Assembly: GCA_947179395.2 (NCBI GenBank) | Contig: OX359291.1 | Coordinates: 85,817,612 to 85,881,611, forward strand | DNA length: 64,000 nucleotides | Direction of reading: 5' to 3' | Origin: Pulicaria dysenterica | Taxonomy: Eukaryota; Streptophyta; Magnoliopsida; Asterales; Asteraceae | Part shown: positions 52,271 through 64,000 of the stretch, piece after piece | Numbering within the stretch: the stretch's first letter is position 1 | How the letters are laid out: the number at the start of each line of letters is the position of its first letter | The notes under the pieces: model-generated | Told to the model about the DNA's origin: nothing | Seen by the model: the letters and a program-made list of their open reading frames with translations, nothing else | Databases searched by the model: none | Position numbers and translations under genes: made by a program

Positions 52271-53692
52271 TATAATACCTTGAATTTTTAAATAAGAAAA
52301 ACCAAACAAGACTTGGGCCTTGTTATACTATTGGACTAGCAACCTTAGGGCCCAACTTAGTTTTCTAAGCCTACATTAAGAAACATTCGGTCCAGCTGGT
52401 ACCATATTTGCTTCGTGAACTTATCTGAAAGGGGATGATTTGAATTGAAACAACCGAGGATATAGGGATAAACCTAAAGGATCGACATCTCCTCAACAGA
52501 ATCTCAATGTGTATATATACGTTAGCCATTCTCGATTTCTTCCTTCTATAAACCGAAATCCATAGTTCGTGAGAGGAAGAGAGAGCTTCGACTGTTGCAG
52601 GTGTGTGACCTGCTGCTGTTGTACGAGGGCTGTGCGACGGCAAGGGCAAGGGGCAGAAGGCGACGGCGAAGGCAGAGGGCAGAGTCGCCCGTCGGCAGTT
52701 TGGTGTCTGATTAGGGAATCGAAATTTCATCTGCCTTTTTCTCTCAAATTAATTAAGGTCTGTGCCTAATCCTTGCAATTTCCTACTGATGTTTCTGTCT
52801 AAATAGATCAAATTCTGATTCTGTTCATACCCTTTTCGATTCGAAATAAGAGCTTGACAATAGGTTCTTTAATTTGTGATATGAACTAAATTAAGAACAT
52901 GGTGTTTCTTTGTCTTTGATTTGGTGACCGAGAATTGAGAATTATTTATACACAGATTGCATACTAGTTGTTAATCAAGGTCCTGATTGATTATATGCAT
53001 ATTTGTATCAGCAAAACAGTACGTATAAGTTAATATGATTAACTTTGTTATTTGAAGTACACTGCTCTTTGACCTTCTGATAAACCTTGATGGCTGGTAA
53101 ACTACATGGGATTAGAAACATGATTTGGCTAATGATGTTGATGGGTTACTAGTGGAACCTAAATTGGTATCTTACTGAGAGTTAAACTGTTGCAAACCAT
53201 TGTTCCAATCTTTATGTAACTCCCTGTGTAAAATTCTGAATTAATTGATGAATGATGATCTTAGAGTGTTTTAGTTACACTTAGTGTCACCATGTTATAA
53301 AGTATGACCACCAATTATGAATTAAGAGTGCTTTAGTTCAGTTTTTAAACACATCAGATCTTATAATTTCGAAACAGTAAAACCTCTAGGAGCACATGTT
53401 AGTCTCGGTTTTCTGTCAAAGGTCTTAAGGTAGAAAAAAAAAAAACGCCTACTGTTACTAAGAAACTTAATATAGTTAAGTCTTTTCTCATCTAAATATA
53501 TGTGTTTTGTTAACTGATTTCATAAAGTTATTAGTCAAACTCCATTTTGTTAAATCAGCATATTTAGAAACTTAAAGTAATCAGGTCTTTTCATGTGTTT
53601 CACTAACTGATATTATAAGTCCTTAACTGAACTCTGTCATGTTAATGTTATACCTGGGAACTCTAATACTCTCACCTGTAATTATATAAACT
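52271..53692 (+). other. Unique 1.4 kb segment between two near-identical direct repeats
   Basis: Not shared with the other units. It has a TATA-like GTATATATAC at 52,511 and a CTATAAAC at about 52,547, then a GC-rich stretch (52,565-52,710) resembling a 5' leader or first exon, then AT-rich intron-like sequence. A 66-codon frame from 52,569 is Cys/Arg-rich and has no known domain. It may be a promoter and first exon of an unrelated gene carried into the array. Confidence 0.4.
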
Positions 53693-54960
53693 TGATTGTG
53701 TTGACGACTTCTTTCCCAGGTAGCTACAGTCACAGGTACATGGCACTGAATCATATATACTGGTAGCCTCACAGTATATGATCATGTATAAATAGATTGT
53801 CATCCAAGTTCGAAACCTGGATTACTAATTTCCCCACCATTAACCACTAAACCTGATTTTTGCAGCATTATTTTGATCACAATTTTTACAATCATTATTG
53901 AGGCGCATTAAGATGCTTTTAAATTAGCCCACACTTACAAAGTATTGGTCAGGTGGATAGATGATCATGACCTTGATTTAACAACTGGGAAAATGGGTGG
54001 ATGCGTAAAGGTCATAACGTTGAAGTTAAAACGGGGCATTTAGTTGAACCAAAACTTTAATCCTGTTTCTTTTAAAAAGGAATGATTAGTTCATTAAATA
54101 TGATTACATATTATATATTGTAAAATGAACAAAACGATGTGAAAGGGTTTTATAAATATACTTTGCGAATTTTCAACTCCTCAAGCAATTCCCTCTTAGT
54201 CTATCCTTTTTTTTTTAATTTTAGAATGTTGGAGTCTTTCTTTTGGCTTGTAAGATAGAGATATTGTGGAGTTCCACAAGAAATAAGGTTTGTATATGTA
54301 TATCATATATATTTTTGTACCTTTTGCAATATTGAAAGTGTACAACGACTAGGTTGAAATCCAATCTTTGGAAGTTCACATCTTTCTTATTTTTGCCATT
54401 GCTTCCAGCACTGGGTGGTTTTGGTCTGGCTTTCTAGCTTCTGTTGATGAGTCCACAGGGAGGAACAGAAAGTGCATGAATCTGTAACATTCATGGGAGG
54501 GTATGCCTATGCCTTGATTGCCTTCATACATTGTTCTTTTGTGATTTCATTTTTTGGAGGCCTTTCAAAAAAGAAACAAAACTATTTTTGTTATAAGCAA
54601 TAGAAGCTTAGAGAAATTTGTATGTAGTTTGACAGAAGGAGATCCAAAGTCCAAGAGGTTGTTTATTAATGTTGATCTCAACATTGGATGATCATTGGCC
54701 AAGTCAATTTGATACTACTCAGAACTGGTAGAGGCTTTGTTTCAGAATGGAGGTCAGATGAGCATTATTATATGTTTTTGAGCATTCTTAGTTTGTATGT
54801 GTTTTCTGTTGCCTTAAAATAATGTATGCATGATCTTGATGTATGTTTGTCAGATTTGCCTAAAATGATTGTCCATTGGTTTCTGAAACAAGTCTCAATC
54901 ATAATGCTAAACTTGAATATTTTCCACCTCATCAATTGGCATGAAATATTAACAACCAAA
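53693..54960 (+). repeat. Duplicated unit U3 (block d only)
   Basis: 53,693-54,738 is almost identical to 51,225-52,270, with only scattered substitutions and A/T-run length changes. It then continues past the point where U2 stops, following U1 instead (TTTGTTTCAGAATGG). The high identity indicates the most recent duplication in the array, with a period of about 2,468 bp. Confidence 0.75.
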
Positions 54961-55015
54961 TAAAAACAACGCCGAAGCATTACTCTTTAAACATATAAAT
55001 ATAACAATGTCCGTG

Positions 55016-57780
55016 CTACAGGTGATTTATTCCTTTCTTCGGATATTAGTTTTCCTCTCTTCATTTTATGCTTTAATGAAACCCATCTGCACACACACTC
55101 ATCTTCTTTATCTGTCCAGGTTAACCACTCTTGGAGATCTCTTTGCTTTAGGTAATTTATGCCTCTATTCATAATTTTAGATTCCTGTCTTCAATTTACT
55201 CCTTAATGAACCATCTGCTGATCTGTGTGCTTTTTTCCCCCGAAGACTAATCAGTGGAGTTTGCTCCCATATTTGTCATCTGCAGTGCTTTATTGTTTCA
55301 AACTTTCAGCCAACCAGGGGGGAAAACTCTTGGCAATCTTGATTTCTCCTACCCCTTCTCGTGAATATATGTTGTCTCTTTAAGGTACTCTTTCTTTATT
55401 TCTTCCGCTGGTTATTGTAAAAAAATTCTATAATTCATGTATTCTGTAATAGGTATAAGAGAATTTTCAGAACTATTCAGTAGAGTTTGGTTAATTATTA
55501 TTGCGATAATCCATGTTCTTTACTTGATTCTTGCTTTTATTTAGCTGATTTCGGATATATATTATATAGTAGAATTTATATACCGCCAAGTATGATGTTC
55601 TGGTATGCATTGATATAAACAAATTTGTATATTCACATGCCTATCAAGTGTTTGATGAGTTCGATGAAATGCTACAATAAAATGTTATGTGATATTACAT
55701 CAAGTTGTTTTTGGGTGGGTTTCAACTTTGGTGGAAGTCCAATTCAATTCTTTTGTCATTGATTTATACAATTATTACGATTTGGTGAGTTGGAATCAAA
55801 GTAAAGTGATGAAAACACTTTCTTTGAACTAACTGATCACGTTCATAGTACCCAAATTTACCAAATATAGGATGAAACAGAGTAATGTTTTGTATAATGA
55901 TTTTATATAGACAAATATTTCATATTTAGCTCAAGTTGTGGATTTAAAATTTCCTTTTATAATAAGTCTGATAGAAGTTTGCATATATTAATTTTGTGGG
56001 GTTTTCGTCAATAGCTTTTTAGTCATTGCTTCTCTTACAACATGTCAAAGTAGTAGTTTTTAAAGTTCCTGAATTGACATGTTTGGAACCACAAATATGA
56101 ACCTTTTGTGTTTGAATAATATATGGTTTTATGTAAAAGGTGGGCCTTTGTGTTGCTATACATACGCTTGAAATTATATTCCAAATTTGAGGTTCATGGT
56201 TGGCTCTGGTCATCGACAAAGTCTAATTTCACAATGCCCACCAATTGTTTGATGCATTGCGTGAAGGAGTAGTCAGTTTTATCAACGGTAGCTTTTGGAT
56301 ACTTGGTATTCTTTATAGTGGAAGAGCTTCTAACCTTATGTACATCTAATTGTATAATAAGATCGTTAAAGTATGTATAAGCTACCTTTATATTTAAGTA
56401 ATCAAGTCCTTTAGTAAAGACTCCATTCTTTCTCATCAAAAGGGTTTTTAAATTTCTCCATGATTTTAATTGACTATTTACACATTCATGCTTTCTTCTA
56501 TTTTATTTAGTGCTTGCTGTTTCCATTTATTTTGGGATGGAGGAGGTCACGGTTTTAAGTCAGGAGAATGAAACTCATGCGAGAGATTTAGGTTTCTTAG
56601 ATTTGAGACTTCTTTTATGTGATCACATAACTCTTTTATCAAAGAGTATGTGATATTTTTCTGATGCCCATTTTAACCTTTATTTTAAAGAGAAAATTGA
56701 TTAACATGCTAAAAAGAATCGCCTAAAATTATGCAATGTGGTTATATCAAAGGGAAACTGAAAAGTATGTATCAAGCATTAAATGACTAGGACCTATTTT
56801 TCATTTTTATATTCATCATAATGCTTCAACTTCTACCTGATCTGGTGAAGGATAAAGAAAAAATGATGAATGCCAAACTTTGGATTGAGTATGTGGTTAA
56901 CAATAAACATAATGGTGATGGTGGTGCTGCTGCTGCTGATTGTACTAAAAATTGAGATGCTAGAGGATCCCATTTCACATGGTAATTGAATTTTATCCCT
57001 CAAAGATATGTTATATGGGTTTTTATTTAAGTTTTGATCATTATCTTTTGGGGTAAAAATGGCTTGGAATAAATACAATATCCACATTTCACATCAGTGA
57101 TTAACTTTTTGATTCAATACAAATCTCATTTGTGCTAAAATGCCCACTAAAAAGGAAAAAAAACTCTTGAAAGCTTGCAAATAGAAATCGTGAAATAGGC
57201 GAGTCGGGTGAGTTGGGTACTTGGTCAAAAGTTGTGATTTTTACTATGAATTATTGAATTTAAGTTCGTCATGTTACCAAATCCTGCATTATTACAATTA
57301 TCATGTAGTTTTTTTAAGTAAGTGATTTAAAAGGTGGTTATATGCATTAAGAATATACATTGACAAACCCACACATTTGACCCATTCCATTCGAAGTTAG
57401 AATATTTTATCTGACCCGTTTGAGATAAACATAACCTAATATTATCCATATATAAGTTAATGGGTCCAATTTGCCATATATATTTGAAAAGGACAGACAA
57501 CTATGGAAAACTTATGTAAAGGTAAATTTAGAAAATCTATACTACATGCAAATTTTTATCCAAATTTGCTCATTCCTGTAAAGTATTTATGCAACAAAAT
57601 TCCAAAATGTGTGATGTCCATATGTGCACATTCTTCCGATCCAATTACTTTTTTGCTGGCTGAATGCTTTTTTTATGTGGATCGCCGTGGAAGAGATATT
57701 AAAGTTTTCCCCAGCAGAAATGTTGGTAACACTATACAAGATTCATGCTTTTGATTGTGTTGACGACTTCTTTCCCAGCT
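55016..57780 (+). repeat. Duplicated unit U4, left part
   Basis: Block e (55,016-55,430), a unique AT-rich stretch (55,440-56,240), block f (56,251-56,940), block g (56,940-57,500) and the start of block d (57,497-57,780). Block d is then interrupted by the copia element and resumes at 62,974. Confidence 0.6.
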
Positions 57781-58269
57781 TGTTATGTTCAATCGCACAC
57801 AAGCACAGGTACAGCAGCAAATCGCAGGTTGTATAATGCAATAAAAAACAGTAAGAAACAGAGAAGAACAGAGATTTACGTGATTCAGCTGATTAGACTA
57901 CCAGCCTACATCCACGGGCTAACTAGGAGAATTTTTATTTAGGTGCTACAAGAATTTACAAGTACATTAGGGTCCTATTTATAGAGCTACAGCAGATAAG
58001 CAACTAATCTGCTGGAAAGATAAGCTTCAGCAATTGTAATCCTATCACAACTCTAATTAGCTGTAGAGATAAAATCTGAGTTTAGATAAACTCTATCCTT
58101 ATCTGCTAATTAAAATCAAATAGATTAAATCTGCCAGCAAGAGATAAGAAAAGGATTTAAATAAATCTGGATTATCCCTAAACTTTAGGAGCTTTCCTAA
58201 TCCCAATCAAACACATATGTTGGCTGTTTCTCTTTCATCCAAATCTGCCAGAAGCCTACATCTTTAACA
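57781..58269 (-). repeat. 3' LTR of the copia element
   Basis: Near-identical to 62485-62973. It lies next to the purine tract at 58,270. Confidence 0.95.
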
Positions 58270-58370
58270 ATCTCCCACTTGGAGGCTTCGAACTCGAACA
58301 CCTGCACTCCATGTACTTCTGTAAACTCCATTCTGTTAAGCTTTCTCCTAGTAGCCATGCCTTCTCACCA

Positions 58371-61300
58371 CTATACCTGAAGGCCAGCTGAAGTCACACA
58401 AAACTTCAGCTTATCCAACGTCACAGACTTGGTAAACATATCCGCTGGATTCTTTGCACCCGAGATGTTCATCAAATTCATCGTGCCATCACTGATCAAA
58501 CCTCTGACGAAATGATACCTCATCCCAATGTGCTTAGTCTTGCTATGTTATACCGGATTTTTAGCAAGTTTCACAGCACTCTCATTATCACAATATAATG
58601 AGTAATCAGCTTGTTCTCTTCCAAGCTCTTCAAGAAAAGTTTTTAACCATACTAGCTCTTTACTGGCTTCGGCGACTGCCATGTATTCAGCTTCTGTAGT
58701 AGACAAAGCAACACTTTTCTGAAGTCTCGACATCCAACTAACAGCAGTGCCTCCCACTGTAAAGATGTACCCGGTTGTGCTTTTAAATGTCTTTTTGCAT
58801 CCACCCAAATCAGCATCTGAGTAACCTCTGAGAAGAGCATCTTTACCTTTGAAACATAGACCCACCTTTGAAGTACCTTTCAAATACCTCATCACCCATT
58901 TAACTGCATCCCAATGCTCTCTCCCCGGATTTGACATAAAGCGACTAACAACCCCAACGGCATGTGCGATGTCGGGCCTCGTGCAAACCATAGCATACAT
59001 GAGACTTCCAACAGCAGATGCATAAGGAACTTTAGCCATATCTGCTTTCTCTGCTTCTGACTTAGGAGATTGATCTTTGGTAAGCTTAAAGTGAGATCCC
59101 AGAGGCGTGTTTCTCGGTTTAGTCTTCTCATCGTTCATCTTGAACTTCTCTAACACTTTACTGATGTATTTCTCTTGAGATAGTGTCAAAGAACCATCTT
59201 TCTTTCTGACAATATTCATCCCAAGTATCTGTTTGGCTGGACCCAAGTCTTTCATCTCAAATTCTTCAGACATTTGCTTCTTTAACTTGCTGATTTCTTT
59301 CATGTCTGCACCGGCAATCAACATATCATCTACATAAAGCAATAGAATGATATAGGAGCTTTTGAATTTCTTCATGTAGCAACAATGATCCATCTCACAT
59401 CTCTTGTACCCAGTCCTCTCCATGAAGCTATCAAACTTCAAGTACCACTGCCTGGGTGCTTGTTTTAGGCCATACAAGCTCCTTTTTAATTTGCAGACCC
59501 AATTTTCCTTTCCGGCAACCTCAAATCCCTCAGGCTGCTCCATATAGATATCCTCATCAAGGTCACCATGTAAAAAGCTGTCTTAACATCTAATTGCTCT
59601 AGATGTAAGCCCTCTGCTGCTACTATACTCAAGACCAATCTGATGGTAGTCATTTTCACCACAGGAGAAAAAATCTCATTGTAATCAATCCCCTTTTTCT
59701 GCTGAAACCCCTTGACAACTAAACGAGCTTTGTACCGTTTAGACCCATCATGTTATTCCTTGATTCTGAATACCCATTTGTTTTGAAGAGCTCTTTTATT
59801 ATGCGGAAGTTTGGTTAAGACCCATGTTTGATTTTTGTTTAAAGAGCTCTTCTCATCTTTCATAGCATGCTCCCACTGGCGCGAATCTTTCTGCTTAACT
59901 GCTTCAAGATAACTTTCAGGTTCGCCATTTTCAGTCAAAAGAAGATAATTGACTAATGGGTTGTACTTTTCTGGTGGTTTAGAGGCTCTAGTGGATCCTG
60001 ACCCATTGAGATACAACTGGTTGTGGCTGTTCTGGAGAAGATTGACCTTCTTCATCCTCTGAGCTTTCACTGATTGCACTATCTTGATCATCTTCAGACT
60101 CGTCAGTCTCTGATAGATCATGTTGAAGGTCTGTTTTAGTACTCCCACTATCCTGAGTACTTATTGATTTCTTGGTTCTGATGACGTCATCCTCAAACTC
60201 AACATATTCTTTCTGACCTTTTTCTGTGCTCCAATCTTTATAAAGCTCTGCCTCATTGAAAGTTGCGTGCTTACTTCTAACCACCTTTCTGCTATTAAAG
60301 TCCCAAAGCCTATAGCCCATACTGTCTGATCCATAACCGATGAAAGTGTATTTCTTGGCTTTGGGATCCAACTTGTCGCCGTCTTTATTTAGATCATAGG
60401 CACTGCACCCGAATACCTTCAAATGCTCATATTTCACAGCTTCCCCTTTCCATTCTTCCTCTGGTGTCTTGAAACCCAATGGTGCTGATAAACCCCGGTT
60501 GATAAGATAGGCAGCAGTGTTAACTGCATCAGCCCAGAATGTTTTTGGGAGCCCGGCATTTAGTCTCATACTTCTGGCTCTCTCATTTAGTGTTCTGTTC
60601 ATTCTTTCTGCAACTCCGTTTTGCTGAGGAGTGCCTGGAACAGTCTTTATCATCCGAATGCCATGTTCAGCACAATAATCAATAAACTCGGTGCTGATAT
60701 ATTCTCCACCATTATCCGACTTCAAGCATTTTACCTTCAAATCAGTTTCCAATTCAACAGCAGTTTTCCATTTCTTAAAAGTATTAAAGACATCAAATTT
60801 ATTTTTAAGAAAGTAAACCCATACCTTGCGTGTTGAATCATCGATGAAGGTTACATAGTATTTAGAAACTCCCAGAGAAGGGACAGGTGTTGGTCCGTAC
60901 ACGTCCGTGTGAACAAGCTCCAATTTTTGAGCTTTCGGTGTCTGACCTGTCTTCACAAAAGATACCTTCTTTTTCTTGCCAAGAATACAGGGTTCACAGA
61001 ACTCCGAATCTACCTTCTTTAAGTCTGGAAGCTTTCCTTTTGCAACGAGCATTTTCATCCTTTTCTCATTCATGTGGCCAAGGCGTTGATGCCATAATGT
61101 GGATGGTTTTACCGTGCCGGTCACGGCATTTAACCCCCTATCAGGTACTTCAACCATGTATAAAGTACCTCGCTTTCTGCCTCTCGCGATTACAAGATTC
61201 CCTTTGACAATTCTCCACTGTCCTCCACCAAAACTGACATCAAAACCCTCGTCGTCCAACTGCCCGATGGAAATTAACATCTTCCTCAGGCTAGGAATGA

Positions 61301-62303
61301 CCCGTACGTTCTTTAGTGTCCAAGTGGAGCCTAATGAAGTCTTTAAGTCGATATCACCCATTCCTGTAATATCCAAACATTGATTATTAGCCAAACGAAC
61401 TTTACCAAAGTTACCTGTTCGTAGATTCTTCATCGTCTTCGTGCTGTGAGTGGCATGAAACGATGCACCAGAATCCATAATCCATGACTCCACTGAATTT
61501 TCAACACAGCAGATAAGGGCCTCGTCTGAATCGTCAGTTGCTGCATTCACCTCCTTTTTCTCAGATGGCTTAGGGCATTGATTTCTGAAGTGCCCCATCT
61601 CCTTGCAGTTCCAGCATTGTATATCTTTCCTTGGCCTTAACTGGCTTCTTTTCCTTGACTTAGATCTGCCTCTGCCATTACCTCTTTCTTTCTTTCTACC
61701 TCTCCCCTCGGTATTAAGTAGGGAACTCGATGATTCTTCAGTATTACGTCTCCTTATATCCTCTCCTAGGATAAAGTCACGAATGCCCTCGAAAGTGAGT
61801 TTGGTGGTTCCAGACGAACCACTAATAGCCGTGACGGTTCCTGACCAACTTTCCGGTAACGAGGATAATAATAGTAGTGCTTGAACTTCATCATCGAATT
61901 TGATATCAACCGATAGCAATCGAGAGATAATCGAGTTAAAATCATTAACATGCGTAACCGACGCACCTTCCTTCATCCTGGTGTTAACTAGCTGTCTTAT
62001 CAGAAAAACTTTGTTCGAAGCAGAAGGCTTCTCATACATGTTTGATAATGCCTTCATTAGCCCGCAAGCAGTAGTCTCTTTCAAAATATTGAACGCCACA
62101 TTCTTTGCTAGAGTACATCTGATAACAGCCAAGGCTTTTCGGTCAAGGGCAGCCCATTCATCATCTTCCATCTTCTCGGGTTTTTCACCGGTCAATGCTG
62201 CGTCTAAATCTTTCTGACACAACAAGTCCTCGACTTGCATCTTCCACCAACCAAAATCCTGCCCATCAAACTTCTCGATCTTCACTTTCCCGTCTTCAGC
62301 CAT
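58371..62303 (-). pseudogene. Copia gag-pol polyprotein, broken by two frameshifts and two stops
   Basis: Reading from the ATG at 62,303 the order is GAG (KFDGQDFGWWKMQVEDLL), CCHC zinc knuckle (CWNCKEMGHFRNQC), protease (MDSGASFHAT), integrase (HQRLGHMN...CEPC, then VHTDVYG, DDST and NGVAERMNR), reverse transcriptase (LYVDDMLI) and RNase H (STTEAEYMA). Domain order and a total of about 1,310 codons are those of Ty1/copia; GAG resembles the TNT1/Tork-like lineage (inference). Lesions: a frameshift between about 59,990 and 60,010, a stop codon at 59,753-59,755, a one-base loss near 59,571-59,576 and a stop at 58,548-58,550. GAG, protease and integrase remain in one intact frame, while RT is split. 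The natural stop is at 58,371. It cannot make a full Pol protein as read. Confidence 0.93.
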
Positions 62304-62484
62304 TGTCTCGAAAAAAAACAAAAAACAGAATGGTTTTCTGCCGGTAAAAGGACCTCCCACTCCAACTGTTTGTTTTCTCTTCAAATCGGCAGTCAACAGA
62401 AAAAACAGGCTGTTTTTTCTTCTGTTAATCGGAAAAGCAGATGCTGATGCGATTTGGATCAAGAGCCTGTGCTCTGATACCACT

Positions 62485-62973
62485 TGTTATGTTCAATCGC
62501 ACACAAGCACAGGTACAGCAGCAAATCGCAGGTTGTATAATGCAATAAAAAACAGTAAGAAACAGAGAAGAACAAAGATTTACGTGGTTCAGCTGATTAG
62601 ACTACCAGCCTACATCCACGGGCTAACTAGGAGAATTTTTATTTAGGTGCTACAAGAATTTACAAGTACATTAGGGTCCTATTTATAGAGCTACAGCAGA
62701 TAAGCAACTAATCTGCTGGAAAGATAAGCTTCAGCAATTGTAATCCTATCACAACTCTAATTAGCTGTAGAGATAAAATCTGAGTTTAGATAAACTCTAT
62801 CCTTATCTGCTAATTAAAATCAAATAGATTAAATCTGCCAGCAAGAGATAAGAAAAGGATTTAAATAAATCTGGATTATCCCTAAACTTTAGGAGCTTTC
62901 CTAATCCCAATCAAACACATATGTTGGCTGTTTCTCTTTCATCCAAATCTGCCAGAAGCCTACATCTTTAACA
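62485..62973 (-). repeat. 5' LTR of the copia element
   Basis: Near-identical to 57781-58269. The primer site lies just inside it at 62,471-62,483. Confidence 0.95.
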
Positions 62974-64000
62974 ATAAGCACAGGTACATGGTACTGAATC
63001 GCATATACTGGTAGCCTCGCACTAAACAATTCTGATCATGTATAAATAGATTGTCATCCTAGTTCGAAACCAGGATTGCTAATTTCCCCACCATTAACCA
63101 CAAAACGAGATTTTTGCAGCATTATTTTGATCACTTTTTTTACAATCATTATTGAGGCGCATCAAGATGCTTTTAAATTAGCCCAAACTCATATTGGTTA
63201 GGTGGATAAATTATTATGACCTTGATGGGTAAAGGTCATAATGTCCAATTTAAAACGTAGCATTTAGCTGAACCAAAACTTTTATCCAGTTTCCTTTAAA
63301 AAGGAATGATTAGTTCATTAAATATGATTACATTTTATATATTATAAAATGAACAAACGATATGAAAGGGTTTTATAAATATTCTTTACGAGTTTTCAAC
63401 ACCTCAAGCAATTCCCTCTTAATCTGTCTTTTCTTTTTTGAATTTTAAAGCGTTGGAGTCTTGCTTTTGGCTTGTAAGATAGAGATATTGTGGAGTTCCA
63501 CAAGAAATAAGGTTTGTATATGTATATCTTACATAATTTTGTACCTTTTGTAATATTGGAAGTGCACAACGACTAGTTGAAATCCATTCACTGGAAGTTC
63601 ACATCTTTCTTATTATTGCCATTGCTTCCAGCACTGGGTGATTTTTGGTTTGGCTTTCTAGCTACCATTGATGAAATCCACAGGGAGTAACAGAAAATGG
63701 TTGAATCTGGAACATTCATGGGAGGGTATGCCTATGCCTTGATTGCCTTCATACATTGTTCTTTTGTGAATTCATTTTTTGGAGGCGTTTCAAAAAAGAA
63801 ACAAAAATATATTTTTGTTATGGGCAATTGAAGCTTAGAGAAACATGTATGTAGATTGACAGAAGGAGACCCAAAGTCCAAGAGGTTGTTTATGAAGGTT
63901 GATCTCAACATTGGATGATCATTGGCCAAGTCAATTTGATACTACTCCAGAACTGGTAGCGGCTTTGTTTCAGAATGGAGGTGAAGATGAGCATTATCAT
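62974..64000 (+). repeat. Duplicated unit U4, right part of block d (runs off the window)
   Basis: Continues the match to 47,841-48,850 of U1 after the copia insertion, starting ATAAGCACAGG. The ELVAALFQ-type reading stretch near 63,950 is in frame as in U1. Confidence 0.75.

Larger units (their letters stand above)
57781..62973 (-). mobile_element. Ty1/copia LTR retrotransposon, young, coding-defective
   Basis: Direct repeats 57781-58269 and 62485-62973 (489 bp each) differ at about two positions. They start TGTTATG and end TTTAACA. On the minus strand a Met-tRNA primer site (GTGGTATCAGAGC, about 62,471-62,483) follows the 5' LTR, and a purine tract (CCAAGTGGGAGAT, 58,270-58,282) precedes the 3' LTR. 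One copia-order polyprotein lies between. The flanks CAGCT and ATAAG show no 5-bp target duplication, and the paralogous site at 47,831-47,850 has the two flanks directly joined, so this is an insertion into block d of U4. Confidence 0.95.

Noticed and set aside
52371..52769. Candidate small genes on both strands of the 1.4 kb unique segment
   Set aside because: No known motif, and the strands overlap each other; at most a leader or first exon.

Overview
This is nuclear DNA of a flowering plant: three intron-rich genes with GT-AG introns lie far apart in AT-rich sequence filled with transposable elements. The proteins are eudicot-like. The LTR-retrotransposon mix (Met-tRNA primer sites, TGTAACACC/GGTGTTACA LTR ends) reminds me of composite (Asteraceae) genomes, but that is an impression and not a proof. 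There is no CRISPR array, operon, phage or bacterial system, and I found no convincing tRNA or rRNA gene.

Layout. 1-6.2 kb: a minus-strand Ty3/gypsy element with two almost identical LTRs and a coding-dead interior, inserted in the leader of an older copia-like element whose LTR start lies at 6.6 kb. 6.9-12 kb: AT-rich spacer with a hAT-type non-autonomous element (7.4-8.0 kb), a 5'-truncated LINE (9.0-9.6 kb) and a second hAT-like element (9.7-10.5 kb). 12.0-14.7 kb: a complete four-exon plastid lipase (PLIP2/3 type). 14.7-20.9 kb: spacer with a Mutator-type MITE and a small Helitron-like element. 20.9-22.1 kb: a three-exon minus-strand TMEM205/DUF4149 membrane-protein gene. 22.1-31.5 kb: more MITEs, a Helitron-like tail and three related inverted-repeat elements. 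31.6-37.5 kb: a ten-exon BRCT/PHD nuclear-protein gene. 38.5-44.9 kb: hAT elements, three more copies of the (TA)n-associated inverted-repeat element, and a 2.2 kb solo LTR of the same family as the gypsy element at the left. 45.3-64 kb: a locally duplicated unit of unknown nature present in at least four copies, each with different internal deletions. The last copy is interrupted by a young but coding-defective copia element (57.8-63.0 kb).

The three host genes do not form a functional pathway. The lipase acts on plastid membrane lipids, the DUF4149 protein is a small membrane protein, and the BRCT/PHD protein is nuclear. The lipase/DUF4149 pair is worth noting because, from memory, the Arabidopsis relatives At3g62590 and At3g62580 are also neighbours. 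I do not see an undescribed biological system. The least explained feature is the 45-64 kb duplicated unit.
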